Below are positions 51,713-60,555 of a stretch of 64,000 nucleotides of DNA, piece after piece (positions within the stretch are counted from its first letter, which is position 1; each line of letters begins with the position of its first letter). Source of the DNA: DASSQJ01 sp963730165. Lineage in GTDB: Bacteria > Actinomycetota > Actinomycetes > Actinomycetales > Dermatophilaceae. The notes under the pieces are model-generated. The model did no database searches. It saw only the letters and a program-made list of their open reading frames with translations, and had not been told where the DNA came from. The position numbers and the translations under genes were made by a program. The stretch lies in NCBI GenBank assembly GCA_963730165.1, contig CAVSQS010000004.1, positions 1 through 64,000 of the forward strand, in the 5' to 3' direction.

Positions 51713-52507
51713 TCAGCCCACCGGCCGTGTCGCGTGAACGGTGACGTGGTCGGCGAAGAGCCCGGGCCAGGCCATGACGCCGTACGGCGTACGCGCCACG
51801 ACGAGGCGGCTCTCCGGCAGCACCTCGTGGAGCAGGGCAGCGGTGCTCAGCGGGTGCGTCGGGTCGTCGCTCCAGGCGAGGACGAGGGTGGGTACCGTGA
51901 TGCGCCCGATCGACTCGGCATCCGGCAGATCGGTGGCGGCGGCGCCCCGGAGCACGGTGGGGAGCAACGCCTCGGCGACCTCCGGGCGGGTGTGCGGTGC
52001 CTCGGCCAGGGCCGGCACCGTCGGCGCCATGAGCCCGAGCTCGACGAAGGCCTCGACCCCCTCGCGCTCCACGAGCTCGGCGTTGACGAGGTAGGTCCGG
52101 GCCTGGGCCCGGCGGGTCTCCCAGGCCGTCGGGGGCACGACCAGGGTGAGGCTGGCAAAGCGGGCCGGGTCCCGCAGCGCCGCGTGGAGGAGGGTACCGC
52201 TGCCCATCGAGGTACCGACCCCGTGCACCTGCTCTCCCCGCGCGACGTGGTCGAGGAGCTCGAGGAGATCGAGCGCGAGGTGCTCCCACGCGTAGTCCGC
52301 CGCGTGCGGCGACCCGGTGGAACCGCCGTGGCCGCGCGCGTCGTAGCGGAGCACGCGGTGGTCCCGTAGGGCCCGGGGCAGGTCCAGCCCCAGCTCGGCG
52401 TCGCGCCTCCGGCTCGAGGTCAGCCCGTGCAGCTGGACGACGAGGGGACCCGTGTGTCCGCCGAGCGCGTAGTCGAGCGTTGCTCCGCTGACGTCGAGCG
52501 TGGGCAC
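51713..52507 (-). CDS. Alpha/beta-fold hydrolase
   Basis: 264 residues from GTG with GGGAGG upstream. The oxyanion-hole segment VVQLHGLTSSRRRDAELGLD, the strand LRYDARGHGGSTG and the nucleophile elbow VHGVGTSMGSGTLLHAA are clear; the acid lies in LVLAWSDDPTHPLST. The expected late catalytic His is probably in FADHVTVH. Esterase- or 3-oxoadipate-lactonase-like; substrate unknown. It converges with dinB, whose stop is 12 bases away. Confidence 0.82.
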   Translation of the reverse strand: MPTLDVSGATLDYALGGHTGPLVVQLHGLTSSRRRDAELGLDLPRALRDHRVLRYDARGHGGSTGSPHAADYAWEHLALDLLELLDHVARGEQVHGVGTSMGSGTLLHAALRDPARFASLTLVVPPTAWETRRAQARTYLVNAELVEREGVEAFVELGLMAPTVPALAEAPHTRPEVAEALLPTVLRGAAATDLPDAESIGRITVPTLVLAWSDDPTHPLSTAALLHEVLPESRLVVARTPYGVMAWPGLFADHVTVHATRPVG

Positions 52508-52676
52508 ACGGACCTCCCGGGAAAGACCGTCGTCGGGGATCAGCACAGGGTACGACCGCCGGTCGACCTGCCGGAGCGGTGTCCGCGGTGCGGAGGGACA
52601 CCTCGGCGCATGGGGCCCGCGCCGTGGGCGGCGGGGTGACTCACCGACGCCCGGCGGCGGCCTAGAGTACGGCGGC

Positions 52677-53987
52677 ATGCGGCTGACCAACGTGGCGCTC
52701 ATGGCGCTCCCCGCCGGCCGGCTGCACAGCTACGCGGTGCGGGCGGCCGACGACCCCGGACGCCGGCTCCCCGTCTCCTTCGACCAGGGGCGGCACGTCG
52801 GCGAGGGTCAGCGTCCGGGGTCCTGGATGGCGATCGCGGCCCGTCTTCCCGGCGCGGCGGGGCTCGAGGAGCTCGGCGCCGCCTGGGACGCCGTCGTCGC
52901 CCGCCACGGGACGCTGCGCACCGTCTTCTCCGCCGAGTACGACGACGAGCTGCTGCTCCACGAGGTCGAGGTGTCCCCCGGGACGTGGGTGGAGCACCGG
53001 GTGCGTCCGGGCCGGGCGACCCGGGAGGTGCTCCGCGAGGTCCTCGACGCCACCTGCGCCCCGTTCGAGCGTCCCTCGCACCGGCTGTGCGTGGTCGTCC
53101 CCGAGGACAGCGCCCCCGACCAGCGCCCGGCGGTCGTCATCGCCGCCGACCACGCCCACGTCGACATGTGGTCGCTCCTCGCGTTGGTCCGTGACCTCGT
53201 CGCGTGCCTCGAGGACCTCCGGCACGAGCGCGACCCGGGTTCCGGCCTGCCACCCGCGCCCTCCTTCGCCGAACACACGCGCGCGCTGCTGGAGATGCCG
53301 CCCGTCCCGCCCCGGGTGCGCCGCCGCTGGTTCGACATCCTCGACGCCGAGGGCGGGCTGATGCCGGCGTTCCCGCTCCCGCTCGGCGAGGTCACGCCGG
53401 CGCCGCCGGAGGTGGTCGAGGTGCGCGACGTCCTCGATGCCGCGGAGTGCGAACGGTTCTCGACCTCGGCCCACACCCGCGACGTCCGGATGTTCGCGTT
53501 CGCGATGTCGGTGCTCACGCAGGTGACCGCCGACCTCGCGGGCCGCCCGCTCCGGGCGGTCTTCCCCGTGCACAGCCGTCACGAGCAACGGTGGCACGAC
53601 TCCTGTGGATGGTTCATCACGAACGCGGTCATCGAGTCCGACGACCCCGAACCGAGGGCCTGCGCCACCGCCGTCAAGGAGGCCATCGGCCTCGGCTCGT
53701 GGCCGCTCGGTCCGATCCTCGCGCCTTACGGCGGGATGCCGGTCCGCCCCGGCATGTTCGCCATCTCGTGGCTCGACACCCGGCGGCTTCCGGTCACGGT
53801 GGATCCGGCGCTCGAGGTCCAGTACGTCTCGGCCGCGATCCGCACCGACGGGGTCATGGTGTGGTTCGTCGTCAACGGCACCGGCCTCCACCTGCGGGCG
53901 CGCTACCCCGACACCCCGCAGGCCCGCGAGAACGTCGGGCGCTGGCTGGACGCGGTCGGCACCGGCCTCCGGGCCGTCGTCGACTGA
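52677..53987 (+). CDS. Stand-alone condensation-domain-like acyltransferase
   Basis: 436 residues with the two-lobed layout of condensation/PapA/WES acyltransferases. The N-terminal lobe begins MRLTNVALMALPAGRLHSYA and has WDAVVARHGTLRTVFSAEYD. The catalytic motif is in IAADHAHVDMWSLLALVRD (HxxxD). The C-terminal lobe shows RAVFPVHSRHEQRWHDSCGW and FITNAVIESD. Usual HHxxxDG is altered to DHAHVDMW. No adenylation or carrier-protein domains are near. It may transfer an acyl group to a lipid or small molecule. Confidence 0.75.
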   Translation: MRLTNVALMALPAGRLHSYAVRAADDPGRRLPVSFDQGRHVGEGQRPGSWMAIAARLPGAAGLEELGAAWDAVVARHGTLRTVFSAEYDDELLLHEVEVSPGTWVEHRVRPGRATREVLREVLDATCAPFERPSHRLCVVVPEDSAPDQRPAVVIAADHAHVDMWSLLALVRDLVACLEDLRHERDPGSGLPPAPSFAEHTRALLEMPPVPPRVRRRWFDILDAEGGLMPAFPLPLGEVTPAPPEVVEVRDVLDAAECERFSTSAHTRDVRMFAFAMSVLTQVTADLAGRPLRAVFPVHSRHEQRWHDSCGWFITNAVIESDDPEPRACATAVKEAIGLGSWPLGPILAPYGGMPVRPGMFAISWLDTRRLPVTVDPALEVQYVSAAIRTDGVMVWFVVNGTGLHLRARYPDTPQARENVGRWLDAVGTGLRAVVD

Positions 53988-53991
53988 GGTC

Positions 53992-54216
53992 TCACAGCAG
54001 GCCGGGGGCGCCCGCGCCGTTCGCCCGGTCCGCCTCGCGGTGCGCACGGCGGTTCTCGGCGAGGGCCTCGCGCAGCTCGTCGTCGTCCATGACGAGGTAG
54101 ACCAGTCCGCAGTCGTGGGGCCCGGTGGCGCCGGGGACGCAGAGGGTGCAGTGCTCGCCGACCCGGATCGGGCACAACGGTTCCGGCCGCCGTCGGGTCC
54201 GGACCTCACTGCTCAC
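53992..54216 (-). CDS. Small Cys-rich conserved protein (DUF6767-like)
   Basis: 74 residues from GTG. It contains CPIRVGEHCTLCVPGATGPH and DCGLVYLVMDDDELREALAE, a four-Cys arrangement (C15, C23, C26, C36) followed by a helical, charged C-terminus. I believe this is the actinobacterial family named DUF6767, but the name is from memory. It may bind metal. It ends 4 bases from the convergent condensation-like gene. Confidence 0.65.
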   Translation of the reverse strand: MSSEVRTRRRPEPLCPIRVGEHCTLCVPGATGPHDCGLVYLVMDDDELREALAENRRAHREADRANGAGAPGLL

Positions 54217-54274
54217 TCCATCAGGCTACGCGCCCCGGGCCAGGTCCTCTCCAGGAGGGGCGTCGGCGAGTGGC

Positions 54275-55348
54275 TCAGCGGACGAGGGCTGCCGTGATCT
54301 CCTCGGCGAGCCGGCCCGGCACCGCGAGCGGGATGCCGTGTCCGACCCCCTCGAGCGCGACCTCGCGGGTGCTGCCCCCGGCCTGCGCGTAGCGGGCCAG
54401 GACGGCGCGCATCTGAGCGACCATCGGCTGCGGCGGCAGGACGTCGGCTCCCGGCCACCCCGGCACCGCCCCCAGCTCGCCGAGCGTCGCGAGATCGAAC
54501 ATCGACCGGTCGCTGACGACCTGGTCGGTCGTGCCGTGCACCCACGTGATCGGGGGCTTGGGGTCGAGGGCCACGAGCGCGTCGGCCGTGCGGAAGTTGG
54601 TCGGCGCCATCGTGTTGAGGATCCCGCGCCCGCCGGGGGCCACCGTGGGCCAGTTCTCGGACGGGACGGCGTCGCCCGGGTAGTGGTCCTCGCCGGTCCG
54701 GGTCGTGAGGAGCTCGTCGGTGAGGAAGTCCTCGTCGACGTTCGTGGCGTTGTCCTCCGCGCCGAAGAAGGTGCGCATGATGACGCGCGGACTGGTCATC
54801 GGGTCCTCCTCGCCGGCGTCCTTCTCGGCGAGCCGCCGGACCAGCTCGGGGTTCGCCCCGCCCCCGCCGGACGCCGCGCCGTCGGTGAAGGCGAGCGTGC
54901 CCTCCTCGCCGGTGGTGCCACCGAAGCCGAACGGGCTGAGCGGCGCGACGAAGACGATGCTGCCCAGGTCGCCGGGGTGGGCGACGGCGAGCTGCTGGAG
55001 GACGCCCGCCCCCATCGACCACCCGGCGGCCGTGACCCGCCGCTGCCCGGCGAGGCCGAGCGCGTCCAGGAGCGCGTGGACGTCGTCGGCCATGTCCCCG
55101 AGGCCGCGGGTGGCGTCGATGGGCTCGGCGTCGGTGCGCCCGAACCCGCGCAGGTCGGGCGCGATGACGCGGACGTCGTCCGGCAGCTCGGCCGCGACGT
55201 AGGCCCAGAACCCGCCGGTGGAGAGGTTGCCGTGGACGAGGAGCAGCGGGTGCCCGTCCTCGGGGCCGCTCGTCCAGACGTTGGTCGTCAGGCGGTCGGT
55301 CTCGACGCGCGAGCAGGTGAAGTGGGCGGGGGCCGACGGCGCTGTCAT
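54275..55348 (-). CDS. Alpha/beta-fold hydrolase
   Basis: 357 residues with a GAGGAA ribosome site. Landmarks: HPLLLVHGNLSTGGFWAYVA (oxyanion hole), VIAPDLRGFGRTDAEP, nucleophile elbow VTAAGWSMGAGVLQQLAVAH and catalytic His in LEGVGHGIPLAVPG. A long lid insertion (~150-220) is rich in Gly and acidic residues. Epoxide-hydrolase- or esterase-like. The acid residue is probably in WVHGTTDQVVSDRSM. It is the second hydrolase within 4 kb but not a close copy of the first. Confidence 0.85.
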   Translation of the reverse strand: MTAPSAPAHFTCSRVETDRLTTNVWTSGPEDGHPLLLVHGNLSTGGFWAYVAAELPDDVRVIAPDLRGFGRTDAEPIDATRGLGDMADDVHALLDALGLAGQRRVTAAGWSMGAGVLQQLAVAHPGDLGSIVFVAPLSPFGFGGTTGEEGTLAFTDGAASGGGGANPELVRRLAEKDAGEEDPMTSPRVIMRTFFGAEDNATNVDEDFLTDELLTTRTGEDHYPGDAVPSENWPTVAPGGRGILNTMAPTNFRTADALVALDPKPPITWVHGTTDQVVSDRSMFDLATLGELGAVPGWPGADVLPPQPMVAQMRAVLARYAQAGGSTREVALEGVGHGIPLAVPGRLAEEITAALVR

Positions 55349-55615
55349 GGCGGGTTCCTCACGGGCGGATGGCGGTCACGGCCTGTCTAGCACCGAGGAG
55401 GCCGCCGCGCCCTGGTGCGTCACGACAGGAGGTGCCGGCCCGATGCGGTTCCGCACCACACCCTCAACGGTTCTCGCCCGCATCCTCCGGCGATGTGATG
55501 TCGAGCACGGCCGGGCGGCCTCCATCGGACCTCCACACCGACTCCACGTGACGTGCACTCCAGCATCTGACGCTGGGCTCAGCCCGACGACAGAGAGAGA
55601 AGTGGGTGAGTGGTC

Positions 55616-56743
55616 ATGCGCCTGATGAGACGGCTGGTGACGGTCCTCGCGGCCGGTGCCCTCGTCGCGGTTCCCGCGTCGATGGCACAGGGAGCGCAGG
55701 GCGGTGGTGGCGGCAAGCCGGACAACCCCGGGAGCGGTCAGGGCAACAGCGGCGGCAACAGCGGCGGCAACAGCGGCAAGGCGAACAACCCGAAGGGCAA
55801 CATCTACTCGGACCTCTGGGTCATCGCCCGGGATGTGCATGGAGTGCCGATCACCGTGACGTTCACCGGCGTGGGTGAGGACGGCAGCGAGGAGGCCACG
55901 TGCGTCCAACCGATCACCTTCGACGAGACCGCCGGCTTCCCCGAGCTGACAGCGACCGATGCCTACCCGTACGCGTCGACCGCCTACCTCGTTCCACTCG
56001 TCGGGACGAGCGACCCCGAGCTCGAGGCGTGCGACGTCCAGGCCGACGCCCTGACGTATGTGTCCGAGGTCGACCTCGGCCGGCTCAACCTCGGACGCTC
56101 CCCGGAGCGCGTACTGAGCAAGCAGCTGGGCGACGTTGTTCTCCTGCTCGACGGCGCGGTCGTCACCCTCGACGCCTCGGGTCGGCTCGTCGGAGATGGC
56201 GTGGCGCTCGACTCGCCGCTGGCCAACCTCGCCGCGTATCAGTCGATCCTCGAGACGGGTGCGATCGGGACGATGGCGGTGCCGAACGTCGCGCTCACGC
56301 CCTTCGAGCTGACCGCCGCGATGCTTGCCGCGGGTTCGCCGAAGGAAGGCTTCGAGATCAGCATCGACACCGTGCAGTACCTCAACCGGATCCTCGGCAT
56401 CCCGGGCGACACCGACTGGCAGGTCGTCACGCCACTGGTTCCGGCGCCAGGGACGAGCCCGACCGGTGAGTACTTCATCAGCTTCGCGGACTTCTCCTAC
56501 ACGCGTAGCGACATGTTCCCCGGGTGTGTGAGGTACGTCGACCCGGACGCCGGGTACACCGAGGTCACTGCCTCGCTCGACGAGGTCATCGACTTCGCGA
56601 GCGGCGAGACCACGACCTACCAGGGCGCCGACGGCTATGCCCGGTTCGCGGAGGACTCCCGTGACGTGCTGGTGTGGGTCCACGACATGGGCGCGCTCGT
56701 GCTCGACGTCGACCCGATCAGGACCAGCGCGGTCTGCGACTGA
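55616..56743 (+). CDS. Secreted Gly/Asn-rich-linker protein of unknown family
   Basis: 375 residues. Signal peptide (RLVTVLAAGALVAVPASMAQ) then a low-complexity linker (QGNSGGNSGGNSGKANNPKG) and a long mostly beta domain beginning NIYSDLWVIARDVHGVPITV and containing VSEVDLGRLNLGRSPERVLS. It has few cysteines: an early pair (ATCVQP, LEACDV) and a late pair (PGCVRY, SAVCD). I do not know the family by name. It is followed by a strong terminator and faces a histidine kinase gene. The 267-base leader region (55349-55615) shows nothing else. Confidence 0.65.
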   Translation: MRLMRRLVTVLAAGALVAVPASMAQGAQGGGGGKPDNPGSGQGNSGGNSGGNSGKANNPKGNIYSDLWVIARDVHGVPITVTFTGVGEDGSEEATCVQPITFDETAGFPELTATDAYPYASTAYLVPLVGTSDPELEACDVQADALTYVSEVDLGRLNLGRSPERVLSKQLGDVVLLLDGAVVTLDASGRLVGDGVALDSPLANLAAYQSILETGAIGTMAVPNVALTPFELTAAMLAAGSPKEGFEISIDTVQYLNRILGIPGDTDWQVVTPLVPAPGTSPTGEYFISFADFSYTRSDMFPGCVRYVDPDAGYTEVTASLDEVIDFASGETTTYQGADGYARFAEDSRDVLVWVHDMGALVLDVDPIRTSAVCD

Positions 56744-56790
56744 CCCGGGCCGGTGGCCGGGCCTCCTGCCGACCCGGCTGCCAGCCAACC

Positions 56791-56821
56791 CACCGGCCCG
56801 CCCATGAGGGGCGGGCCGGTG
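56791..56821. terminator. Strong bidirectional hairpin terminator
   Basis: Perfect 13-bp arms (CACCGGCCCGCCC and complement) around a 5-base ATGAG loop. It sits between the converging secreted-protein gene (stop at 56743) and histidine kinase gene (stop at 56849), so it can end both transcripts. Confidence 0.75.
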
Positions 56822-56848
56822 CATGTCACAACCGCCCGCGTCGAGCCC

Positions 56849-57898
56849 TCAGCTCACCGCGACCGGCGCGAGCTGGAGGGTCACCCGCGCGACGGCGCCG
56901 CCCTCGGGGCCGTTGGCGAGCCGCACGGTGCCGCCCTGGGCGCGGACGAGGCTGCGGACGATCGCCAGGCCCAGACCCGAGCCCTCCTTGCCGCGCGCGG
57001 CGGGGCCCCGCCACCCGCGGTCGAAGGCGTGCGCCAGCTCGCCCGGGGCGAAGCCAGGCCCGGTGTCCGCGACCTCGACCACGCCCCAGCCCCCCTTGCG
57101 GCGGACCGTCACCGTGACCCGGTCGCCGGGCCGGCAGTAGAGCGTGTTGGCGAGCAGGTTGCCGACGACCTGGTGGAGCCGGTCCGGGTCCGCAGTGACG
57201 ACAACGCCGTCCTCGATGTCCCGGTCGACGGTGAGCCCGGCCGCCAGCATCGCCCCCTCCCGCGAGGCGAGAGCGAGGCCGGCAACCCGACCGAGGTCGA
57301 CCTCCTCGAGGTTCAGCTGCAGGCCCTGCGCCTCCGCCGCGGACAGCTGGCCGAGGTCCTCGACGATCCTGGTGAGCCGGGCCGCCTGGTCGTGAAGGGC
57401 CGCGAGGGTCGTCGGCTCGGCGGGGACCAGGCCGTCGCGCAGCTCCTCGAGACCCGCCTGGAGGGCCGCGAGCGGGGTTCGCAGCTCGTGGGCGATCTCG
57501 TCGGTGAAGCGCTGCCTCGCCTGCTCCGAGCGCTCGACCTCGGCAGCCGCCGCATTGAGCGACCGCGTGAGGTCGGCGATCTCCTCCCTGCCGCTGTCCG
57601 GCACCCGCGCGCTGTGGTCGCCGGCGGCGAAGGCACGCGTCATCCGGAGGAAGTCGTGAAGAGGCGCGACGAGGCGCACCGACACGACCCAGGAGACGAC
57701 GAGGGCGCAGACCACCGCCAGCACGGTCGCGGCGAGCAGCCACTCGACGTCGACCGCCTCGTCATGGCCGGTCCGCGCGAGGAGGTGCGGGAGGACGGTG
57801 CCGACGGTGTGGACCGCGAGGACCGTCAGCGAGACGAGGAGCAGGGCCGTGAGGAGCCGGCGCCCCATGGGACCGAGGCGCGGCGGGTGGTCACGCAT
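56849..57898 (-). CDS. Two-component sensor histidine kinase
   Basis: 349 residues. Two transmembrane helices (LLTALLLVSLTVLAVHTVGT and LLAATVLAVVCALVVSWVVS) enclose a short external loop, followed by HAMP and the H box RFTDEIAHELRTPLAALQAG. The ATPase core has N box HQVVGNLLANTLYCRPGDRV, DTGPGFAPGEL and KEGSGLGLAIVRSL. The tiny sensor loop suggests intramembrane or partner sensing. It overlaps the response regulator by 8 bases. Confidence 0.93.
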   Translation of the reverse strand: MRDHPPRLGPMGRRLLTALLLVSLTVLAVHTVGTVLPHLLARTGHDEAVDVEWLLAATVLAVVCALVVSWVVSVRLVAPLHDFLRMTRAFAAGDHSARVPDSGREEIADLTRSLNAAAAEVERSEQARQRFTDEIAHELRTPLAALQAGLEELRDGLVPAEPTTLAALHDQAARLTRIVEDLGQLSAAEAQGLQLNLEEVDLGRVAGLALASREGAMLAAGLTVDRDIEDGVVVTADPDRLHQVVGNLLANTLYCRPGDRVTVTVRRKGGWGVVEVADTGPGFAPGELAHAFDRGWRGPAARGKEGSGLGLAIVRSLVRAQGGTVRLANGPEGGAVARVTLQLAPVAVS

Positions 57899-58574
57899 CC
57901 GCGCGCAACCCGAGCCGGTAGCCGAAGCCGAGCACCGTCTCGACGACCTGGGGCCCGCGGTCGCCGAGCTTGTGCCGGAGGTTCTTCACGTGGGAGTCGA
58001 CAGCCCGCTCGTACCCCTCGTACGTCGAGCCGCTGATCCTCTCGATGAGCTCGTGTCGGCTGTACACGCGGCCGGGGGCGCTCGAGAGTGCGCGGAGCAG
58101 GGCCCACTCGCTCGGAGTCAGGTGCAGCGGGGTGCCGTCGATGCTCGCCTCGTGCCTCGAGGGGTCGACGCAGAGCACACCGCCGCCGAAGCGCTGCGGC
58201 CCCGCCGTGTCGCGCGACGGGCCGTGGCGACCGAGGACCGCCTGGACGCGGAGGACCACCTCGGTCGGGCTGAACGGCTTGACGACGTAGTCGTCGGCGC
58301 CGGCTCGGAGCCCGGCGATGCGGTCGGCGACGTCCGCACGGGCCGTGAGGACGATCACCGGCACGTCCGGTCGTGCCACGACGAGGACCTCGCTGCCGTC
58401 GACGTCGGGCAGCCCGAGGTCGAGGAGTACCAGGTCGGGATGGTCGTTCTCGAGGCAGGTCAGCGCCTCGGCCCCGGTGGATGCCATGAGGACGGCGAGC
58501 CCCGCGCGCTCGAGGTAGCGGCCCAGGAGCTCACGAATGTCCCGCTCGTCCTCGACGACGAGCACCGTCTGCAT
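57891..58574 (-). CDS. OmpR/PhoB-family response regulator
   Basis: 227 residues from ATG 58574. Receiver domain: VLVVEDERDIRELLGRYLER, phosphoacceptor Asp in LVLLDLGLPDVDG, and the conserved Lys in DDYVVKPFSPTE. The C-terminal winged helix shows LTPSEWALLRALSSAPGRVY, SRHELIERISG and VDSHVKNLRHKLG. It is coupled to the downstream histidine kinase. Flanking secreted-protein genes are plausible targets (inference from location). Confidence 0.94.
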   Translation of the reverse strand: MQTVLVVEDERDIRELLGRYLERAGLAVLMASTGAEALTCLENDHPDLVLLDLGLPDVDGSEVLVVARPDVPVIVLTARADVADRIAGLRAGADDYVVKPFSPTEVVLRVQAVLGRHGPSRDTAGPQRFGGGVLCVDPSRHEASIDGTPLHLTPSEWALLRALSSAPGRVYSRHELIERISGSTYEGYERAVDSHVKNLRHKLGDRGPQVVETVLGFGYRLGLRADA

Positions 58575-58651
58575 GTCCCCATTGTCGGCGACCGGCCGGG
58601 CCGCGTCATGCGGTTGGGACGAGGGTGACACGGACCTCGTGGGCGTGGTGG

Positions 58652-58693
58652 GGCCCCGCGGCGGACGCCTCCTGCTGACGTCCTCGCGGGGCC
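58652..58693 (-). terminator. Hairpin terminator between secreted-protein gene and response regulator
   Basis: Nine-base arms GGCCCCGCG / CGCGGGGCC with an inner GGACG / CGTCC stem. It begins about 16 bases after the minus-strand stop at 58709 and ends upstream of the regulator start at 58574, separating the two transcription units. Confidence 0.55.
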
Positions 58694-58708
58694 GGGTCGG
58701 GGTGGGGG

Positions 58709-59593
58709 TCAGTGGTTCTTTCCCCCGCCCTGGCCGCCACCCGGCACGACGTCGATGTCGATCGACACGGTGTGGTCGGTGCTACCCGAGATGGTCACGC
58801 TGGGGAAGGTGTACGTGATCCGGTACGTCCCGGCCGCCTTGACCCGCAGGTTGTACCCGTAGACGATCCGTCCCGTGGCGTTGACCTCGGCCCCCGCGGG
58901 CTCGTCCGAGACCACGAGCTCGCCGGGCACCCCGTCCTCGAGCCGGTGGATCGCCATGCTGGCGGCCGCGTCGAACACCCGGGTCTCGTAGGTCGTGACG
59001 CCGTTCTCGTCGACGACGGAGAAGGGGGTGAGCGGGCTGGCCGAGAAGCCCTCGCTGGGGTCGCCCGAGGCCAGGGTGCCGTAGGGCGAGATCCGGTCGA
59101 GCTCGCCGGGCTCGAGCTTGACGACCGTGTACCCGGTGAGGTTCCGTGCGTCGGCGTCGGCGTCGTAGAGGCCGATCTCGACCCGGATCGGGCTCCCGAC
59201 CTTCAGCTTCGCGCCGGTGAGGTTGTCGCCCCAGGCGGCAGTCGCGGTGACCGCATCGGCATCCGCCGTGACACAGGCGGCCTGCCACGTGTTGAAGCCC
59301 TGCACGTAGTAGTAGCCGTCGACGGAGTAGCCCGTGTACGGGTCCCCGGTCGGTGCCCGGTCCTCGCCGTCGCAGGTGATCGAGAATCCGTGGCTCCCGA
59401 CGAGCACGGCCGGGACGGACAGGTTGTTGGCGGTCACCTCACCGGTGCCGCCACCACCGCCGCCACCGCCGCCACCCCCGTGGCCGCCCCCACCCCCGGG
59501 GCCCTTCGCGGTCGCGGCCGGCACGGCCAGCGCCGCGACGGCCAGTGCGACGACGACACCCCTGAGGAATCCGACTGTCATCCGTACACTCAT
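58709..59593 (-). CDS. Secreted Gly/His-rich-linker beta protein of unknown family
   Basis: 294 residues. Signal peptide (GVVVALAVAALAVPAATAKG) and a glycine-rich linker (GGGGGHGGGGGGGGGGGTGE), then a beta-rich domain starting NNLSVPAVLVGSHGFSITCD. It contains YYYVQGFNTWQAACVTADAD and NLTGAKLKVGSPIRVEIGLY, and ends SIDIDVVPGGGQGGGKNH, so glycine-rich stretches flank both ends. No sorting signal. Composition and secretion parallel the gene at 55616-56743 across the two-component system. Family unknown to me. Confidence 0.65.
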   Translation of the reverse strand: MSVRMTVGFLRGVVVALAVAALAVPAATAKGPGGGGGHGGGGGGGGGGGTGEVTANNLSVPAVLVGSHGFSITCDGEDRAPTGDPYTGYSVDGYYYVQGFNTWQAACVTADADAVTATAAWGDNLTGAKLKVGSPIRVEIGLYDADADARNLTGYTVVKLEPGELDRISPYGTLASGDPSEGFSASPLTPFSVVDENGVTTYETRVFDAAASMAIHRLEDGVPGELVVSDEPAGAEVNATGRIVYGYNLRVKAAGTYRITYTFPSVTISGSTDHTVSIDIDVVPGGGQGGGKNH

Positions 59594-59783
59594 CTCTCCC
59601 CGACCTCCCTTCACGGTCTTCGGCCCGGGAGGCGGTATGCCGCTCCGGTGGCCCCGGGCCGGGGGGCTCCGTCGCCCTCGGGTCCGTGCCTTCAGCCTCG
59701 TGCGAGGTCGTGGTGGTCATGTGGTGGACGAGTGGCGACCACATGGAGGCGTCGGTGACGTGCGTCGCCTCCGGGTGGGCAGG

Positions 59784-60401
59784 TCAGCGCAGGTTCAGCT
59801 GCTTCAGGGCCGCCCAGCCCTCGATCGGGGCCATCGTCCAGGCCTCGTCCTCGTGGCCCTCGTCGGTGCCCGGGCTGCCACCGCCACCCTCGTGGCCCTC
59901 GTCGCCGGTCTCACCGGTCTCGCCCTCCCCGTGCTGGCCCATCACCCGGTAGCGGACCCGGAACACCCGGCCCTCCTCGTTCTCGCGCACGTCGGCGCGG
60001 ACGAGCACCTTCGTGCCGTCGGTCAGGAACCCGATGCCCACGACGTGCGCCGTCGTGGCGCCCTCGTCGACGTCCTCGCCCTCGTGACCCTCACCCTCGG
60101 GCACCTGCCCGGGGAGGTGCTGCCAGAAGCGGCAGAGGTCCTCGACATAGACCCGGCTCGACCCCTGTCCGAGGATGAGCACACCGGTGGGGGCGCCGGT
60201 GGCGTCGGTCTCGAGGTTGAGGACGAACTTCGTGGATCCGTTGGCGTGTGCGTTGAGCGTCATGCCCGGGTCGGAGCGCCCGGAGCACATTCCGGGGAGG
60301 CCTGTGTCCCCTGCAGCGACGGCGGCTGGTGCGGCGAGCAGCGTGGTCGAGGCCGCTGCCGCCAACCCGACGAGGAACCTCGTGGCCCTGCGTGCCGACA
60401 T
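59784..60401 (-). CDS. Secreted protein with acidic, His-rich C-terminus
   Basis: 205 residues. Signal peptide (FLVGLAAAASTTLLAAPAAV) then a small domain with two Cys (GMCSGRSDPGMTLNAHANGS, VEDLCRFWQHLPGQ). A long tail rich in Gly, Glu and His follows (EGEGHEGEDVDEG, GEGETGETGDEGHEGGGG), suggesting metal binding. It is upstream of the gene at 58709 on the same strand, 190 bases apart. No known family recognised. Confidence 0.6.
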   Translation of the reverse strand: MSARRATRFLVGLAAAASTTLLAAPAAVAAGDTGLPGMCSGRSDPGMTLNAHANGSTKFVLNLETDATGAPTGVLILGQGSSRVYVEDLCRFWQHLPGQVPEGEGHEGEDVDEGATTAHVVGIGFLTDGTKVLVRADVRENEEGRVFRVRYRVMGQHGEGETGETGDEGHEGGGGSPGTDEGHEDEAWTMAPIEGWAALKQLNLR

Positions 60402-60555
60402 CGTCGCCACCTCCCTCGGCGATGGCCCCGGACGTTCCGGGTCCCGGGGGCCGACGGCCCGTTCTGGCTGGCCGCCGGTCCCGGAACCACTGTGGAACGC
60501 CCCGTTGTCGTCGGGGTGGAGGGGGTGTGGAGGTTCTGTGGAGAAGGCGCATCCC

